Assembly: GCA_016930475.1 (NCBI GenBank) | Contig: JAFGGR010000169.1 | Coordinates: 1-6,343, forward strand | DNA length: 6,343 bases | Source of the DNA: Clostridiales bacterium | Lineage (GTDB): Bacteria; Bacillota; Clostridia; Saccharofermentanales; Saccharofermentanaceae | Direction of reading: 5' to 3' | Part shown: piece after piece, positions 1 to 5,940 of the stretch | How positions within the stretch are numbered: the first letter of the stretch is position 1 | Layout: every line of letters starts with the position of its first letter | The notes under the pieces: generated by a model | What the model was told of the DNA's origin: nothing | Seen by the model: the letters and a program-made list of their open reading frames with translations, nothing else | Database searches by the model: none | Translations under genes and position numbers: made by a program

Positions 1-1
1 C

Positions 2-568
2 CATTCCTGCGGTGGTTGCGCGATCCTGTGTCCGAGCAGGGCGATTTCCGAGGAGGATCGGTCGATCGGTGAAATTTTTGACTATCGAGTCGGATCGGTT
101 CGCGTGCTTTCCGGGAAAATGAATATCGGGGAGGCGTTCGGCATCCCGATCATTCGAACCCTGTTCTCGAGAATCGATCAGTCGGACGGGACGGTCGTCG
201 TCGACTGCCCGCCGGGAAGCTCGTGCGCGGTGATGGAGAGCATCCGGGACGCGGATGTTTGTATCCTGGTCGCCGAGCCGACGATTTTCGGCTCGCATAA
301 TCTGGATATGGTCGCGCGGCTTACGCGATTGTTTGATAAGCCGACCGGCGTTGTTTTAAATAAATACGAAGAAGGGAGCGAGAACCCCTCGGAGCGGTAT
401 TGCGAGAAGAACGGCCTCCCGGTTTTCGAGAGGATCCCGTTCGATAAAGACCTCGGCATGCACCATTCCGAGGCCCGGATCGCCGCACAAGAAGAGAAGC
501 GGTACGCGGAACTGTTTTCGGGTATCCTCGGGAAAGCGAGCAAAGCCGCTTCCGGAGGTGTTTCATGA
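2..568 (+). CDS. MinD-superfamily P-loop ATPase with ferredoxin insert, 5' truncated
   Basis: The frame is open from the left edge, and 188 residues are visible. The visible N-terminus (HSCGGC, then ILCP) is the end of a 4Fe-4S motif, CxxCxxCxxxCP, with Cys at visible residues 3, 6 and 10; the first Cys codon probably straddles the edge. It is followed by the Walker B/switch segment VVVDCPPGSSC (residues 65-75), LVAEPT (89-94) and the base-recognition NK (120-121), in the order seen in ferredoxin-containing MinD/CooC-like ATPases. Such proteins are usually about 280-290 residues, so roughly 100 residues with Walker A and the first ferredoxin motif lie outside the window. A GTG at 104 is an internal codon, not the start, because the ferredoxin motif lies upstream in the same frame. 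These cytoplasmic ATPases are linked to metal-cluster or redox-protein maturation; the exact client is unknown. The stop overlaps the next start by 4 bases, suggesting coupling to the second ATPase. Confidence 0.93.
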   Translation, partial: HSCGGCAILCPSRAISEEDRSIGEIFDYRVGSVRVLSGKMNIGEAFGIPIIRTLFSRIDQSDGTVVVDCPPGSSCAVMESIRDADVCILVAEPTIFGSHNLDMVARLTRLFDKPTGVVLNKYEEGSENPSERYCEKNGLPVFERIPFDKDLGMHHSEARIAAQEEKRYAELFSGILGKASKAASGGVS

Positions 569-1554
569 AAAAGGTACTGATCTTAAGCGGGAAAGGCGGA
601 ACCGGCAAAACGACGGTCGCCGCCGCGTTTATTTCGATCGAAAAGGCGCGTGCGTTTGCGGATTGTGATGTCGACGCTCCGAATCTTCATCTGGTGACGG
701 CAAGTCTTCCGGAGCCCGAACGCTTTGATTATTACGGCATGGGCGTCGCGGCCGTTGACCCGGATCTTTGTATCGGATGCGGCTTGTGCGCACAGTCCTG
801 CCGTTTTTTCGCGATATCGATGAACGCAAATTCTGTTGCGGTCGTCGACGCCCCCGCTTGCGAAGGCTGTGGATTATGTGAGCGGCTTTGCCCGGTCGGC
901 GCGATCAAGACGGAGGATAACGTCGCGGGACGGCGGATGCTCTATACGATCACCGAGGAATTGAATAAAGACGGTGCCTCTCCGTCCGGCAAAAGAACGG
1001 TCTTTTCGACTGCGGAACTGGAGATGGGAAGCGGCACGACCGGAAAACTCGTATCTGAGGTCAAGAAGGCATTGTACGATCATGCCGATAAGGACGTGCC
1101 GATCGCGATCATCGACGGATCGCCGGGGATCGGCTGTCCGGTCATCGCGTCGATCACCGGTACGGATCTGGTCCTTCTGGTCGCCGAGCCTTCGGTGTCC
1201 GGGATCAGCGACATGAAACGTATCGTGGAGACCGCCCGGTTTTTCGATCCCCCAATTGCCGTGTGCGTCAACAAGGCAGACACGAACGAGAGGAAGACCG
1301 AGGATATCATTCGCTTCTGCACGCAGGAGAATCTCCCGTTTCTGGGCCGGATCCCCTTTGATTCGCATGTGACCGGGGCGACGAATGCCGGGACCAGTAT
1401 CGATCGGATCGATTGTCCGGCGGCGACCGCGATCCGTGCGATCAATGATCGTGTACGGGACATGGTAATTGGGGAATCCCCGGTAACTGATGCGATCAAT
1501 GAGCGCATACGAGAAATGGTCCATGAGGACCCCTCTCCTGCGGAGGACGAATGA
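565..1554 (+). CDS. MinD-superfamily P-loop ATPase with two 4Fe-4S ferredoxin motifs
   Basis: This is a complete 329-residue protein. The ATG at 565 overlaps the previous stop (ATGA) and has a GGAGGTG ribosome-binding site at 554-560. A deviant Walker A, SGKGGTGKTT (residues 8-17), is followed by ADCDVDAPNL (32-41), two ferredoxin motifs with Cys 69/72/75/79 and Cys 99/102/105/109, the Walker B/switch IDGSPGIG (183-190), VAEPS (206-210) and NKAD (236-239). The two clustered motifs predict two 4Fe-4S clusters inserted in a soluble ATPase. The family is typical of anaerobes, and the orange-protein complex of Desulfovibrio contains a pair of such ATPases. With the upstream paralogue it may form a heterodimer (inference). 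It is longer than usual at the C-terminus, where residues 292-309 and 310-327 are a tandem duplication of a charged helical segment. The family call is secure; the substrate or client is not known. Confidence 0.95.
   Translation: MKKVLILSGKGGTGKTTVAAAFISIEKARAFADCDVDAPNLHLVTASLPEPERFDYYGMGVAAVDPDLCIGCGLCAQSCRFFAISMNANSVAVVDAPACEGCGLCERLCPVGAIKTEDNVAGRRMLYTITEELNKDGASPSGKRTVFSTAELEMGSGTTGKLVSEVKKALYDHADKDVPIAIIDGSPGIGCPVIASITGTDLVLLVAEPSVSGISDMKRIVETARFFDPPIAVCVNKADTNERKTEDIIRFCTQENLPFLGRIPFDSHVTGATNAGTSIDRIDCPAATAIRAINDRVRDMVIGESPVTDAINERIREMVHEDPSPAEDE
1438..1545 (+). repeat. tandem 54-bp repeat encoding duplicated 18-residue C-terminal segment
   Basis: Two in-frame copies of 54 bases (1438-1491 and 1492-1545) encode AINDRVRDMV plus an 8-residue tail, then AINERIREMV plus a similar tail, at the end of the second MinD-type ATPase. 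Nine of the first ten residues are identical or conservative between copies, while the DNA has diverged at many third positions. This suggests an old duplication kept at protein level. The spacing of hydrophobic and charged residues fits an amphipathic helix. Confidence 0.75.
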
Positions 1555-2417
1555 GCGGTATGAAGATTTATATCTTGACCGATAACGAGACCTGTTCTCC
1601 CGGGATCCATACGGAGCACGGCTTGAGCCTTTTGATTGAACTCGGCGACCGATGGATCCTTTTCGACATGGGGATGACGGATGTCTATCGGAGAAACGCC
1701 GACACGATGGGTCTGAACTTACATAAGATCGATTACGCGGTGATCTCGCACGGACATTACGATCACGGCGGCGCGCTTTCCGATTTTCTCGAAAAGAATC
1801 CGGCCGCGCCGGTCTATGTCCGGGAAAATGCCTTTTCACCGCATGAGTCGGATCGCGGAGACGACGGGCTTTTCGACATTGGGATCGTGATGCCTTCTGA
1901 TGAGAAAGATAAAAAATGCATTGTTTTGACCGGGCCGGAGCATGATATTGAGCCGGGGATCACGCTTTTTGCGGTTCCGAAGCTTTATACGTCGATGCCG
2001 CTCGGGAACCGGAAACTTTTCGGGGAGGATCCGGACGGACGGCGCGTCCCGGATGACTTTTTGCATGAACAGAATCTTTTAATCCAAAAGGACGGCATAT
2101 CGATTCTGGTCGCGGGTTGTGCGCACCGGGGGATCCCCAATATTCTGGCGTGGGTGAATGAGCGATTCGGCGTTCGTCCGGACTACGTGATCGGCGGCTT
2201 TCACCTAAGCCACTCGGCCGATTTCGGAGAAGAAGGGAAAAGTCAACTCAGGGAGTACGGGCAGGCTCTAAAAAACTCCGGCGCGATATGTTATACTGGC
2301 CACTGCACCGGCATGAAATCGTTTCGAAAACTTCGAAAGATCGTCGGCAAAAAATTGGAATACGCATATGCGGGAACCGCAATCAATATAGGGAACAAGG
2401 AGAAAGAGAATGAGTGA
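1551..2417 (+). CDS. metallo-beta-lactamase-fold hydrolase, COG1237 type
   Basis: This 288-residue protein carries the binuclear metal-site motif HGHYDHGG (residues 67-74), with further likely ligands at H192 (GCAHRG), H218 (GGFHLS) and H251 (TGHCTG). The overall pattern, including the N-terminal TDN, the early FDMG (38-41) and the late histidines, matches the COG1237 group. That group is often annotated as 7,8-dihydropterin-6-methyl-4-(beta-D-ribofuranosyl)aminobenzene-5'-phosphate synthase-like, after an archaeal member; that enzymatic name should not be transferred here. It is a cytoplasmic metalloenzyme with unknown substrate. The start at 1551 has GGAGG at 1542-1546 and overlaps the preceding stop (ATGA); an ATG at 1560 is a less well-spaced alternative. 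The 3' end overlaps the Mrp fusion gene by 8 bases, so it sits between ATPase genes in one translationally coupled operon. No signal peptide is visible. Confidence 0.92.
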   Translation: MSGMKIYILTDNETCSPGIHTEHGLSLLIELGDRWILFDMGMTDVYRRNADTMGLNLHKIDYAVISHGHYDHGGALSDFLEKNPAAPVYVRENAFSPHESDRGDDGLFDIGIVMPSDEKDKKCIVLTGPEHDIEPGITLFAVPKLYTSMPLGNRKLFGEDPDGRRVPDDFLHEQNLLIQKDGISILVAGCAHRGIPNILAWVNERFGVRPDYVIGGFHLSHSADFGEEGKSQLREYGQALKNSGAICYTGHCTGMKSFRKLRKIVGKKLEYAYAGTAINIGNKEKENE

Positions 2418-3672
2418 GAATTGTGATCAAAACTGCAACGGATGCCAGGAGAATTGTTCGGACCGCAAGGAGGAGTTTGATTTCTCCGCGCCGGCGAATG
2501 AATTCAGTCAGGTAAAGAAAGTCATCGGTGTTGTAAGCGGCAAGGGCGGAGTCGGAAAGTCTCTCGTGACGTCGCTTCTGGCGGTACAGATGATGCGTAA
2601 GGGTCATGCCACGGCGATCCTTGACGCGGATCTGACCGGCCCGTCGATCCCGAAGGCTTTCGGCCTCAAGGAGCGCGCGATGGGTAGCGAGGAAGGCCTG
2701 ATGCCGGTTTATACCAAGAACAATATCGGCGTGATGTCGATCAACCTCCTTCTCGAAAACGAGTCGGACCCGGTCGTCTGGCGCGGTCCGTTGATCGCGG
2801 GGACCGTCAAGCAATTCTGGTCGGACGTCATCTGGGGAGATGTCGACTACATGTTTATCGACATGCCTCCGGGAACCGGGGATGTCGCGCTTACCGTTTT
2901 TCAATCGATTCCCGTCGACGGGATCATCGTGGTCACGTCCCCGCAGGAACTGGTCTCGATGATCGTGAAGAAAGCGGTCCGGATGGCCAATATGATGAAT
3001 ATTCCCGTGCTCGGGCTGGTCGAAAATATGGCCTACTTCAAGTGCCCGGACTGCGGTTCGGAGCACCGGATCTTCGGACAGAGCCGTCTGGAGTCGATCG
3101 CGGCCGCCTACAGTCTTCCGATCCTCGGGAGGATTCCGATCGATCCGAAGATCGCTTCGGCATGTGATGCCGGGAAAATCGAAGAATTCGAGGGCGATTG
3201 GCTCGACCGGGCAGCAGATATGTTGATCCGGCGCGTTAACAAGGACGATGAGACTGCGGCGGGATCGGCAACGGATACCGAAAAGGCTGTCATAGAAGAG
3301 AAAGGGAGTGGAACGATGAAGATTGCGGTTGCGACCGATCGCGGATCGGTGACTGAGCATTTCGGGCATTGCGAGAACTTTGTGATCTTTACGGTCGGGA
3401 ACGGAAAAATCATTGGGGAAGAGAATTGCCCGAACCCCGGACACAAGCCGGGCTTCCTGCCGGTGTACCTGGATGAGCGCGGTGTCAACGTGATCATTTC
3501 CGGGGGAATGGGCGGCGGAGCCGTCGACCTGTTTAACGAAAAGGGGATTGAGGTCGTTACGGGCGCTTCCGGTGACATGCGCAAGGCGGCTGAGGCATAT
3601 CTTTCCGGAGACCTCAAATCGACCGGATCGGTTTGTCATGAGCACAACCATGCCGACGAATGTGAGAACTGA
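2410..3672 (+). CDS. mrp: Mrp/NBP35 ATPase fused to NifX/orange-protein-like domain (MrpORP type)
   Basis: This 420-residue protein has three parts. Residues 1-20 hold four Cys (5, 9, 12, 16), a short N-terminal cluster-binding motif. Residues about 35-275 are an Mrp/NBP35 ATPase: Walker A SGKGGVGKS (43-51), LDADLTGPS (71-79), WRGP (124-127), DMPPGTGD (151-158) and the CPDC pair (C212/C215) that in this family bridges a 4Fe-4S cluster across a dimer. After a polar linker (about 278-302), residues 303-405 form a dinitrogenase Fe-Mo cofactor/orange-protein-like domain with HFGHC (317-321), NPGHKPGFLP (342-351) and GGMGGG (365-370). The tail is His/Cys-rich (C409, H410, H412, H414, C418). Mrp proteins act as Fe-S cluster carriers, and an Mrp-ORP fusion is described in Desulfovibrio. 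The start at 2410 has AAGGAG at 2397-2402 and overlaps the upstream stop by 8 bases. The linker ends in an internal ribosome-binding site and ATG at 3316, so a separate C-terminal product is possible. Confidence 0.96.
   Translation: MSENCDQNCNGCQENCSDRKEEFDFSAPANEFSQVKKVIGVVSGKGGVGKSLVTSLLAVQMMRKGHATAILDADLTGPSIPKAFGLKERAMGSEEGLMPVYTKNNIGVMSINLLLENESDPVVWRGPLIAGTVKQFWSDVIWGDVDYMFIDMPPGTGDVALTVFQSIPVDGIIVVTSPQELVSMIVKKAVRMANMMNIPVLGLVENMAYFKCPDCGSEHRIFGQSRLESIAAAYSLPILGRIPIDPKIASACDAGKIEEFEGDWLDRAADMLIRRVNKDDETAAGSATDTEKAVIEEKGSGTMKIAVATDRGSVTEHFGHCENFVIFTVGNGKIIGEENCPNPGHKPGFLPVYLDERGVNVIISGGMGGGAVDLFNEKGIEVVTGASGDMRKAAEAYLSGDLKSTGSVCHEHNHADECEN
3304..3318 (+). promoter_or_regulatory. internal ribosome-binding site and in-frame ATG within the Mrp-ORP fusion
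   Basis: GGGAG at 3304-3308 lies 7 bases before an in-frame ATG at 3316-3318. That ATG is exactly where the ORP/NifX domain begins (MKIAVATDRG, a canonical domain N-terminus). Translation from here would give a 118-residue protein ending at 3672, close to the size of standalone ORP/NifX proteins. It could be an active internal start or the fossil of a gene fusion; sequence alone cannot decide. Confidence 0.5.
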
Positions 3673-3712
3673 ATCTCTTTCGCTTCGGAATATATGAATA
3701 GGGAGAACGGAT

Positions 3713-4207
3713 ATGTCAAAGAAGGTAGAAGCTCAGATGAAATCGGCGATCCAGCCATGTCCGAAGGCGATCGTATCGGTAACGGACAGGGGCGGACGCG
3801 ATAACGCCTTGGCGGTCGGATATTGCTGTAATTGCAGTTACGACCCGCCGATGGTGATGGTCGGGATCGTCCCGTCGAGGTTTTCGTATGAGATGATCAA
3901 GGAAGCCGGTTGCTTTGTCGTGAATCTGCCCGGCAAAGAAGGCAAGGCGCTTTTCGATTATACGGGAAGCGTTTCCGGAAGAAATGCCGACAAGTTCAAG
4001 GAATTCGGGATCCAAAGCACCCGCGCGAGTCGGATCAATGCGCCGATCCTCACCGATTGCCCGGTCAACATCGAATGTGTGATTGTTGACTCGATCCGGA
4101 CCGGTTCGCACGAGATGTTTGTCGGCCGGATCGAATGTGTTCACGCCGACGAGGGCTTGACGGATGAAAAGGGTCAAATCAATTTCGAAAAGGCGAGCCT
4201 GCTATAG
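3713..4207 (+). CDS. flavin reductase family protein (FMN-binding split barrel)
   Basis: This complete 164-residue protein is of usual family length. It contains the flavin reductase signature CSYDPPMVMVGIVPSRFSY (residues 41-59), FVVNLPG (68-74), a TGSVSGRNADKF stretch (85-96) and a normal C-terminal end (INFEKASLL). Members bind FMN non-covalently in a dimeric split barrel and act as NAD(P)H:flavin oxidoreductases or flavoredoxin-like electron carriers; anaerobes carry many. The ATG at 3713 has GGGAG at 3701-3705. The gene follows the Mrp-ORP fusion by 40 bases with no terminator between them, and the operon terminator comes 29 bases after its stop, so it is probably the last gene of the ATPase operon. 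Three Cys at positions 38, 39 and 41 precede the signature, and more lie at 16, 67, 116, 122 and 142. A role supplying electrons to the upstream cluster proteins is inference from position. Confidence 0.92.
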   Translation: MSKKVEAQMKSAIQPCPKAIVSVTDRGGRDNALAVGYCCNCSYDPPMVMVGIVPSRFSYEMIKEAGCFVVNLPGKEGKALFDYTGSVSGRNADKFKEFGIQSTRASRINAPILTDCPVNIECVIVDSIRTGSHEMFVGRIECVHADEGLTDEKGQINFEKASLL

Positions 4208-4236
4208 GCAGAAAATGGTTCTTCATAACAAATCCC

Positions 4237-4272
4237 AAAGACCTTCCCGCCGGAAAAGCGGGAGGGTCTTTT
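4237..4272 (+). terminator. rho-independent terminator, probably bidirectional
   Basis: A 14-bp stem pairs 4237-4250 with 4258-4271, with a single G-U wobble and a 7-base loop (CGGAAAA). On the + strand the right arm runs into TCTTTT, fitting termination of the ATPase operon. On the - strand the hairpin begins at the last base of the convergent methyltransferase stop codon, and its 3' side ends in GGTCTTT, a weaker U-tract. It therefore likely serves both converging units. Confidence 0.85.
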
Positions 4273-5066
4273 CACGGGGTGAGTTTCTTGTCATATACGT
4301 GGATCAGTATCTGGTGGGGGACCGTGAAGGCTTCAGCCTTTATATCGGACAACATGGCCTCGTGCTCGTCCTGAAACTGCTCGATCGTCTCGGAGTCCAT
4401 CGAGGCGGCCACGCCGCGACAAGCCCTGATGCGGCCCAACCATGCGGTCTTCTCGAAGGGAATGTCCTGAACATAGTTTTCGATCCGGCGAATCCGGAAA
4501 TAGGGTAAGGACCACTCGGGTACATCGGATGGCTGACGCGTGTACCCGCACCCTTGCCATTCGGGATTGTACTTGAGGATCAGTTCCTCGGTCTTCCGCG
4601 CGATTTCGCTTTCCCCGGGAAGCCAGGCCATCCAGACCGTCGCAAAAAGGCCGTCGTCGCGAAGGATCCGACAGATGGTCGGGAGGACCTTTTCCTTATT
4701 AAAGTACAAGAAACACTGTACGGCCGTGACGGCGTCAAAGGACTGATCCGGAAAGTCGATATCCTCAGCCGATGCTGTCGAAAAGGTCACCGGCAAGCGC
4801 TGTTCTTCACATAGCCTCCGGGCTTCGCGGATCTGCTCAGCGGAGATGTCGACTCCGTGAAAAGAGGCACCGAACCGGCACATATTGCGCGGAAACACAC
4901 CGGTCCCGGTCCCGAGGTCGAGGATCTTACTGCCGTTTCTGCCGATGCCCGCGTCGAGCATTTTCGCGTAGAGCGAATCGGGGTAAATGTCCCGGTACTG
5001 CGCGTAATCCGCGGAGGTTTTTCCGAAGTCGAACGATTTGCCGTTGTCGATGTCCGATTTTTTCAT
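4272..5066 (-). CDS. class I SAM-dependent methyltransferase
   Basis: This 264-residue protein has the Rossmann methyltransferase motifs: motif I ILDLGTGTG (residues 48-56), the acidic post-I residue in GVDIS (71-75, D73), an ASAEDIDFPDQSFD stretch (98-111) and a motif III-like ICRILRDDGLF (131-141). The C-terminal 120 residues contain aromatic segments (WMAWLPGE, YNPEWQG, PEWSLPYF) that probably shape the acceptor pocket. The family is broad (Methyltransf_11/25-like) and the methyl acceptor cannot be predicted. The start at 5066 is supported by AAAGGA (complement of 5075-5080). The gene lies 46 bases downstream of another methyltransferase on the same strand and is probably co-transcribed with it. 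Its stop codon touches the terminator hairpin shared with the convergent operon. No signal peptide or membrane segment is seen. Confidence 0.92.
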   Translation of the reverse strand: MKKSDIDNGKSFDFGKTSADYAQYRDIYPDSLYAKMLDAGIGRNGSKILDLGTGTGVFPRNMCRFGASFHGVDISAEQIREARRLCEEQRLPVTFSTASAEDIDFPDQSFDAVTAVQCFLYFNKEKVLPTICRILRDDGLFATVWMAWLPGESEIARKTEELILKYNPEWQGCGYTRQPSDVPEWSLPYFRIRRIENYVQDIPFEKTAWLGRIRACRGVAASMDSETIEQFQDEHEAMLSDIKAEAFTVPHQILIHVYDKKLTP

Positions 5067-5112
5067 GGTGCGATTCCTTTCTGAGCCGTTGCTCGAAAAA
5101 CGTCTCGTGGCG

Positions 5113-5718
5113 TCAGATTTTCTGTGCTTCGATGAATAATCGGTATGCGTTACCCGTATAGCGTGTTTTGAAGAGTGAGTCGGGAATCAGTCGCCCGGCT
5201 TCTTTCCGGTTATAGATGCGTACGTCGCCCATTCCCTGTCGCGTGAAAATCAAGTTTTCGAGTTGACGGAAGACCGGCGGAGCGGTCGGATCGGCGATGT
5301 ATAGAATCCCCCCGGGGAGTAGAATGCGATATGCTTCCCGAATAAATACCACAGGATCCGAGAAATGATGGAATGCGCAGCAAACGGTGACGACACTGAA
5401 CGTACCATCGTCAAAGGGCAAGTGGTGCGCGTCTCCGACATGATATTCAAATCCGGGGTTTGATCGTCGGGCTGTACGGATCATTTCGGGAGAGACATCC
5501 ATGCCGACACCTGTTATAGTGCTTTCCCGGATCGATAGCAGTCGCAGTAATTCTCCCGGGCCGCAAGCGACGTCTAAAACGCGGTCATGCGGGCGAAGGG
5601 GGAGATCCCGGGCGATATGCTTGACGAAAGCCCGGGTGAAGCCGTTTTCCGCGGAGTCAACATACTCGGATGCTTTTCGATCGTAATAATCTCGAGACTC
5701 GGTCGTCTTCCGGTCCAT
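5113..5718 (-). CDS. class I SAM-dependent methyltransferase (UbiE/Methyltransf_11-like)
   Basis: This protein has 201 residues from the ATG at 5718. Visible motifs are YYDRKASEYVD (11-21), motif I VLDVACGPG (47-55), the acidic MDVS (73-76), VGDAHHLPFDDGTF (94-107), the FHHFSDP segment (116-122) and RILLPGGILYIAD (131-143). The pattern fits small UbiE/Methyltransf_11-type enzymes of unspecified acceptor. The frame stays open far upstream, to within the divergent gene, so start choice matters. The ATG at 5718 sits just before the usual family N-terminus and has a purine-rich GGGGAA close upstream. An in-frame ATG at 5811 would add 31 residues but has no visible ribosome-binding site. The gene is first in a two-gene unit with the next methyltransferase; the two are only generally similar (shared fold motifs), so this is not a recent duplication. 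Confidence 0.9.
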   Translation of the reverse strand: MDRKTTESRDYYDRKASEYVDSAENGFTRAFVKHIARDLPLRPHDRVLDVACGPGELLRLLSIRESTITGVGMDVSPEMIRTARRSNPGFEYHVGDAHHLPFDDGTFSVVTVCCAFHHFSDPVVFIREAYRILLPGGILYIADPTAPPVFRQLENLIFTRQGMGDVRIYNRKEAGRLIPDSLFKTRYTGNAYRLFIEAQKI

Positions 5719-5758
5719 ATTTCCCCGTTCCCCTTTGAAACTGCGAAGCGATATAAGA

Positions 5759-5767
5759 ATAATAGCA
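5759..5767 (-). promoter_or_regulatory. candidate extended -10 promoter for the methyltransferase pair
   Basis: Read on the - strand, 5767-5759 is TGCTATTAT, an extended -10 (TGn plus TATTAT). No good -35 is visible at the normal distance, as is common for extended -10 promoters. It would start transcription near 5752 and leave a leader of about 34 bases before the ATG at 5718. It is incompatible with use of the longer start at 5811. Confidence 0.4.
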
Positions 5768-5854
5768 TACTCCGAGCTATCGGGTTCGTCGTTATTGAGG
5801 TCGAGAAGCATAACTATGAGAAAAAACGCACGGACATATATTTGCGTCGAAAGT

Positions 5855-5878
5855 GCAAACAATAATTCGATTTGTTGC
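5855..5878. repeat. imperfect inverted repeat overlapping a -35 box, possible operator
   Basis: The left arm GCAA(A)CAA (5855-5862, one unpaired A) mirrors the right arm TTGTTGC (5872-5878), separated by 9 bases. The right arm covers most of the candidate -35 hexamer of the downstream + strand gene, a position typical for a repressor site. The symmetry is short and imperfect, so chance is quite possible. Confidence 0.25.
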
Positions 5879-5903
5879 TTAAACATATCAAAAACGATAT
5901 TAT
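5875..5903 (+). promoter_or_regulatory. candidate sigma-70-type promoter for the PAS-domain gene
   Basis: TTGCTT (5875-5880) and TATTAT (5898-5903) are separated by exactly 17 bases in the AT-rich intergenic region. Transcription would start around 5910, giving a leader of about 30 bases to the ATG at 5941, with the AGGGGA ribosome-binding site (5928-5933) inside it. Confidence 0.55.
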
Positions 5904-5940
5904 GAGGAGTATACACACGAATGGAACAGGGGAAAGAAGC

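Noticed and set aside
69..240. First ferredoxin motif of the second ATPase (about 769-804) lacks the Pro after its fourth Cys
   Set aside because: Arg or another residue in this position is common in the first of two motifs in this family; all four Cys are present, so it is not degenerate.
104..568. GTG at 104 as the start of the first gene
   Set aside because: The same frame upstream encodes a ferredoxin motif, so the gene is truncated by the window edge and 104 is internal.
874..1839. Open frame of 321 codons on the - strand spanning the second ATPase and the hydrolase
   Set aside because: Composition is dominated by Arg/Ser/Asp, there is no domain, and it crosses the boundary of two clear + strand genes; it is an antisense shadow.
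2383..3651. Long open frame of 422 codons on the - strand antisense to the Mrp fusion
   Set aside because: It is Arg/Asp/His-rich with no recognisable motif and lies exactly opposite a gene with many conserved motifs; it is a shadow frame caused by codon bias.
3673..3712. Possible sigma-54 promoter before the flavin reductase, looked for because Desulfovibrio orp operons use sigma-54
   Set aside because: No GG-N10-GC -24/-12 element is present in this gap or in the other intergenic regions. The true operon promoter lies left of the window.
4164..4508. Small + strand frame after the flavin reductase
   Set aside because: It runs through the terminator hairpin and lies antisense to the methyltransferase; it has no good ribosome-binding site and no motif.
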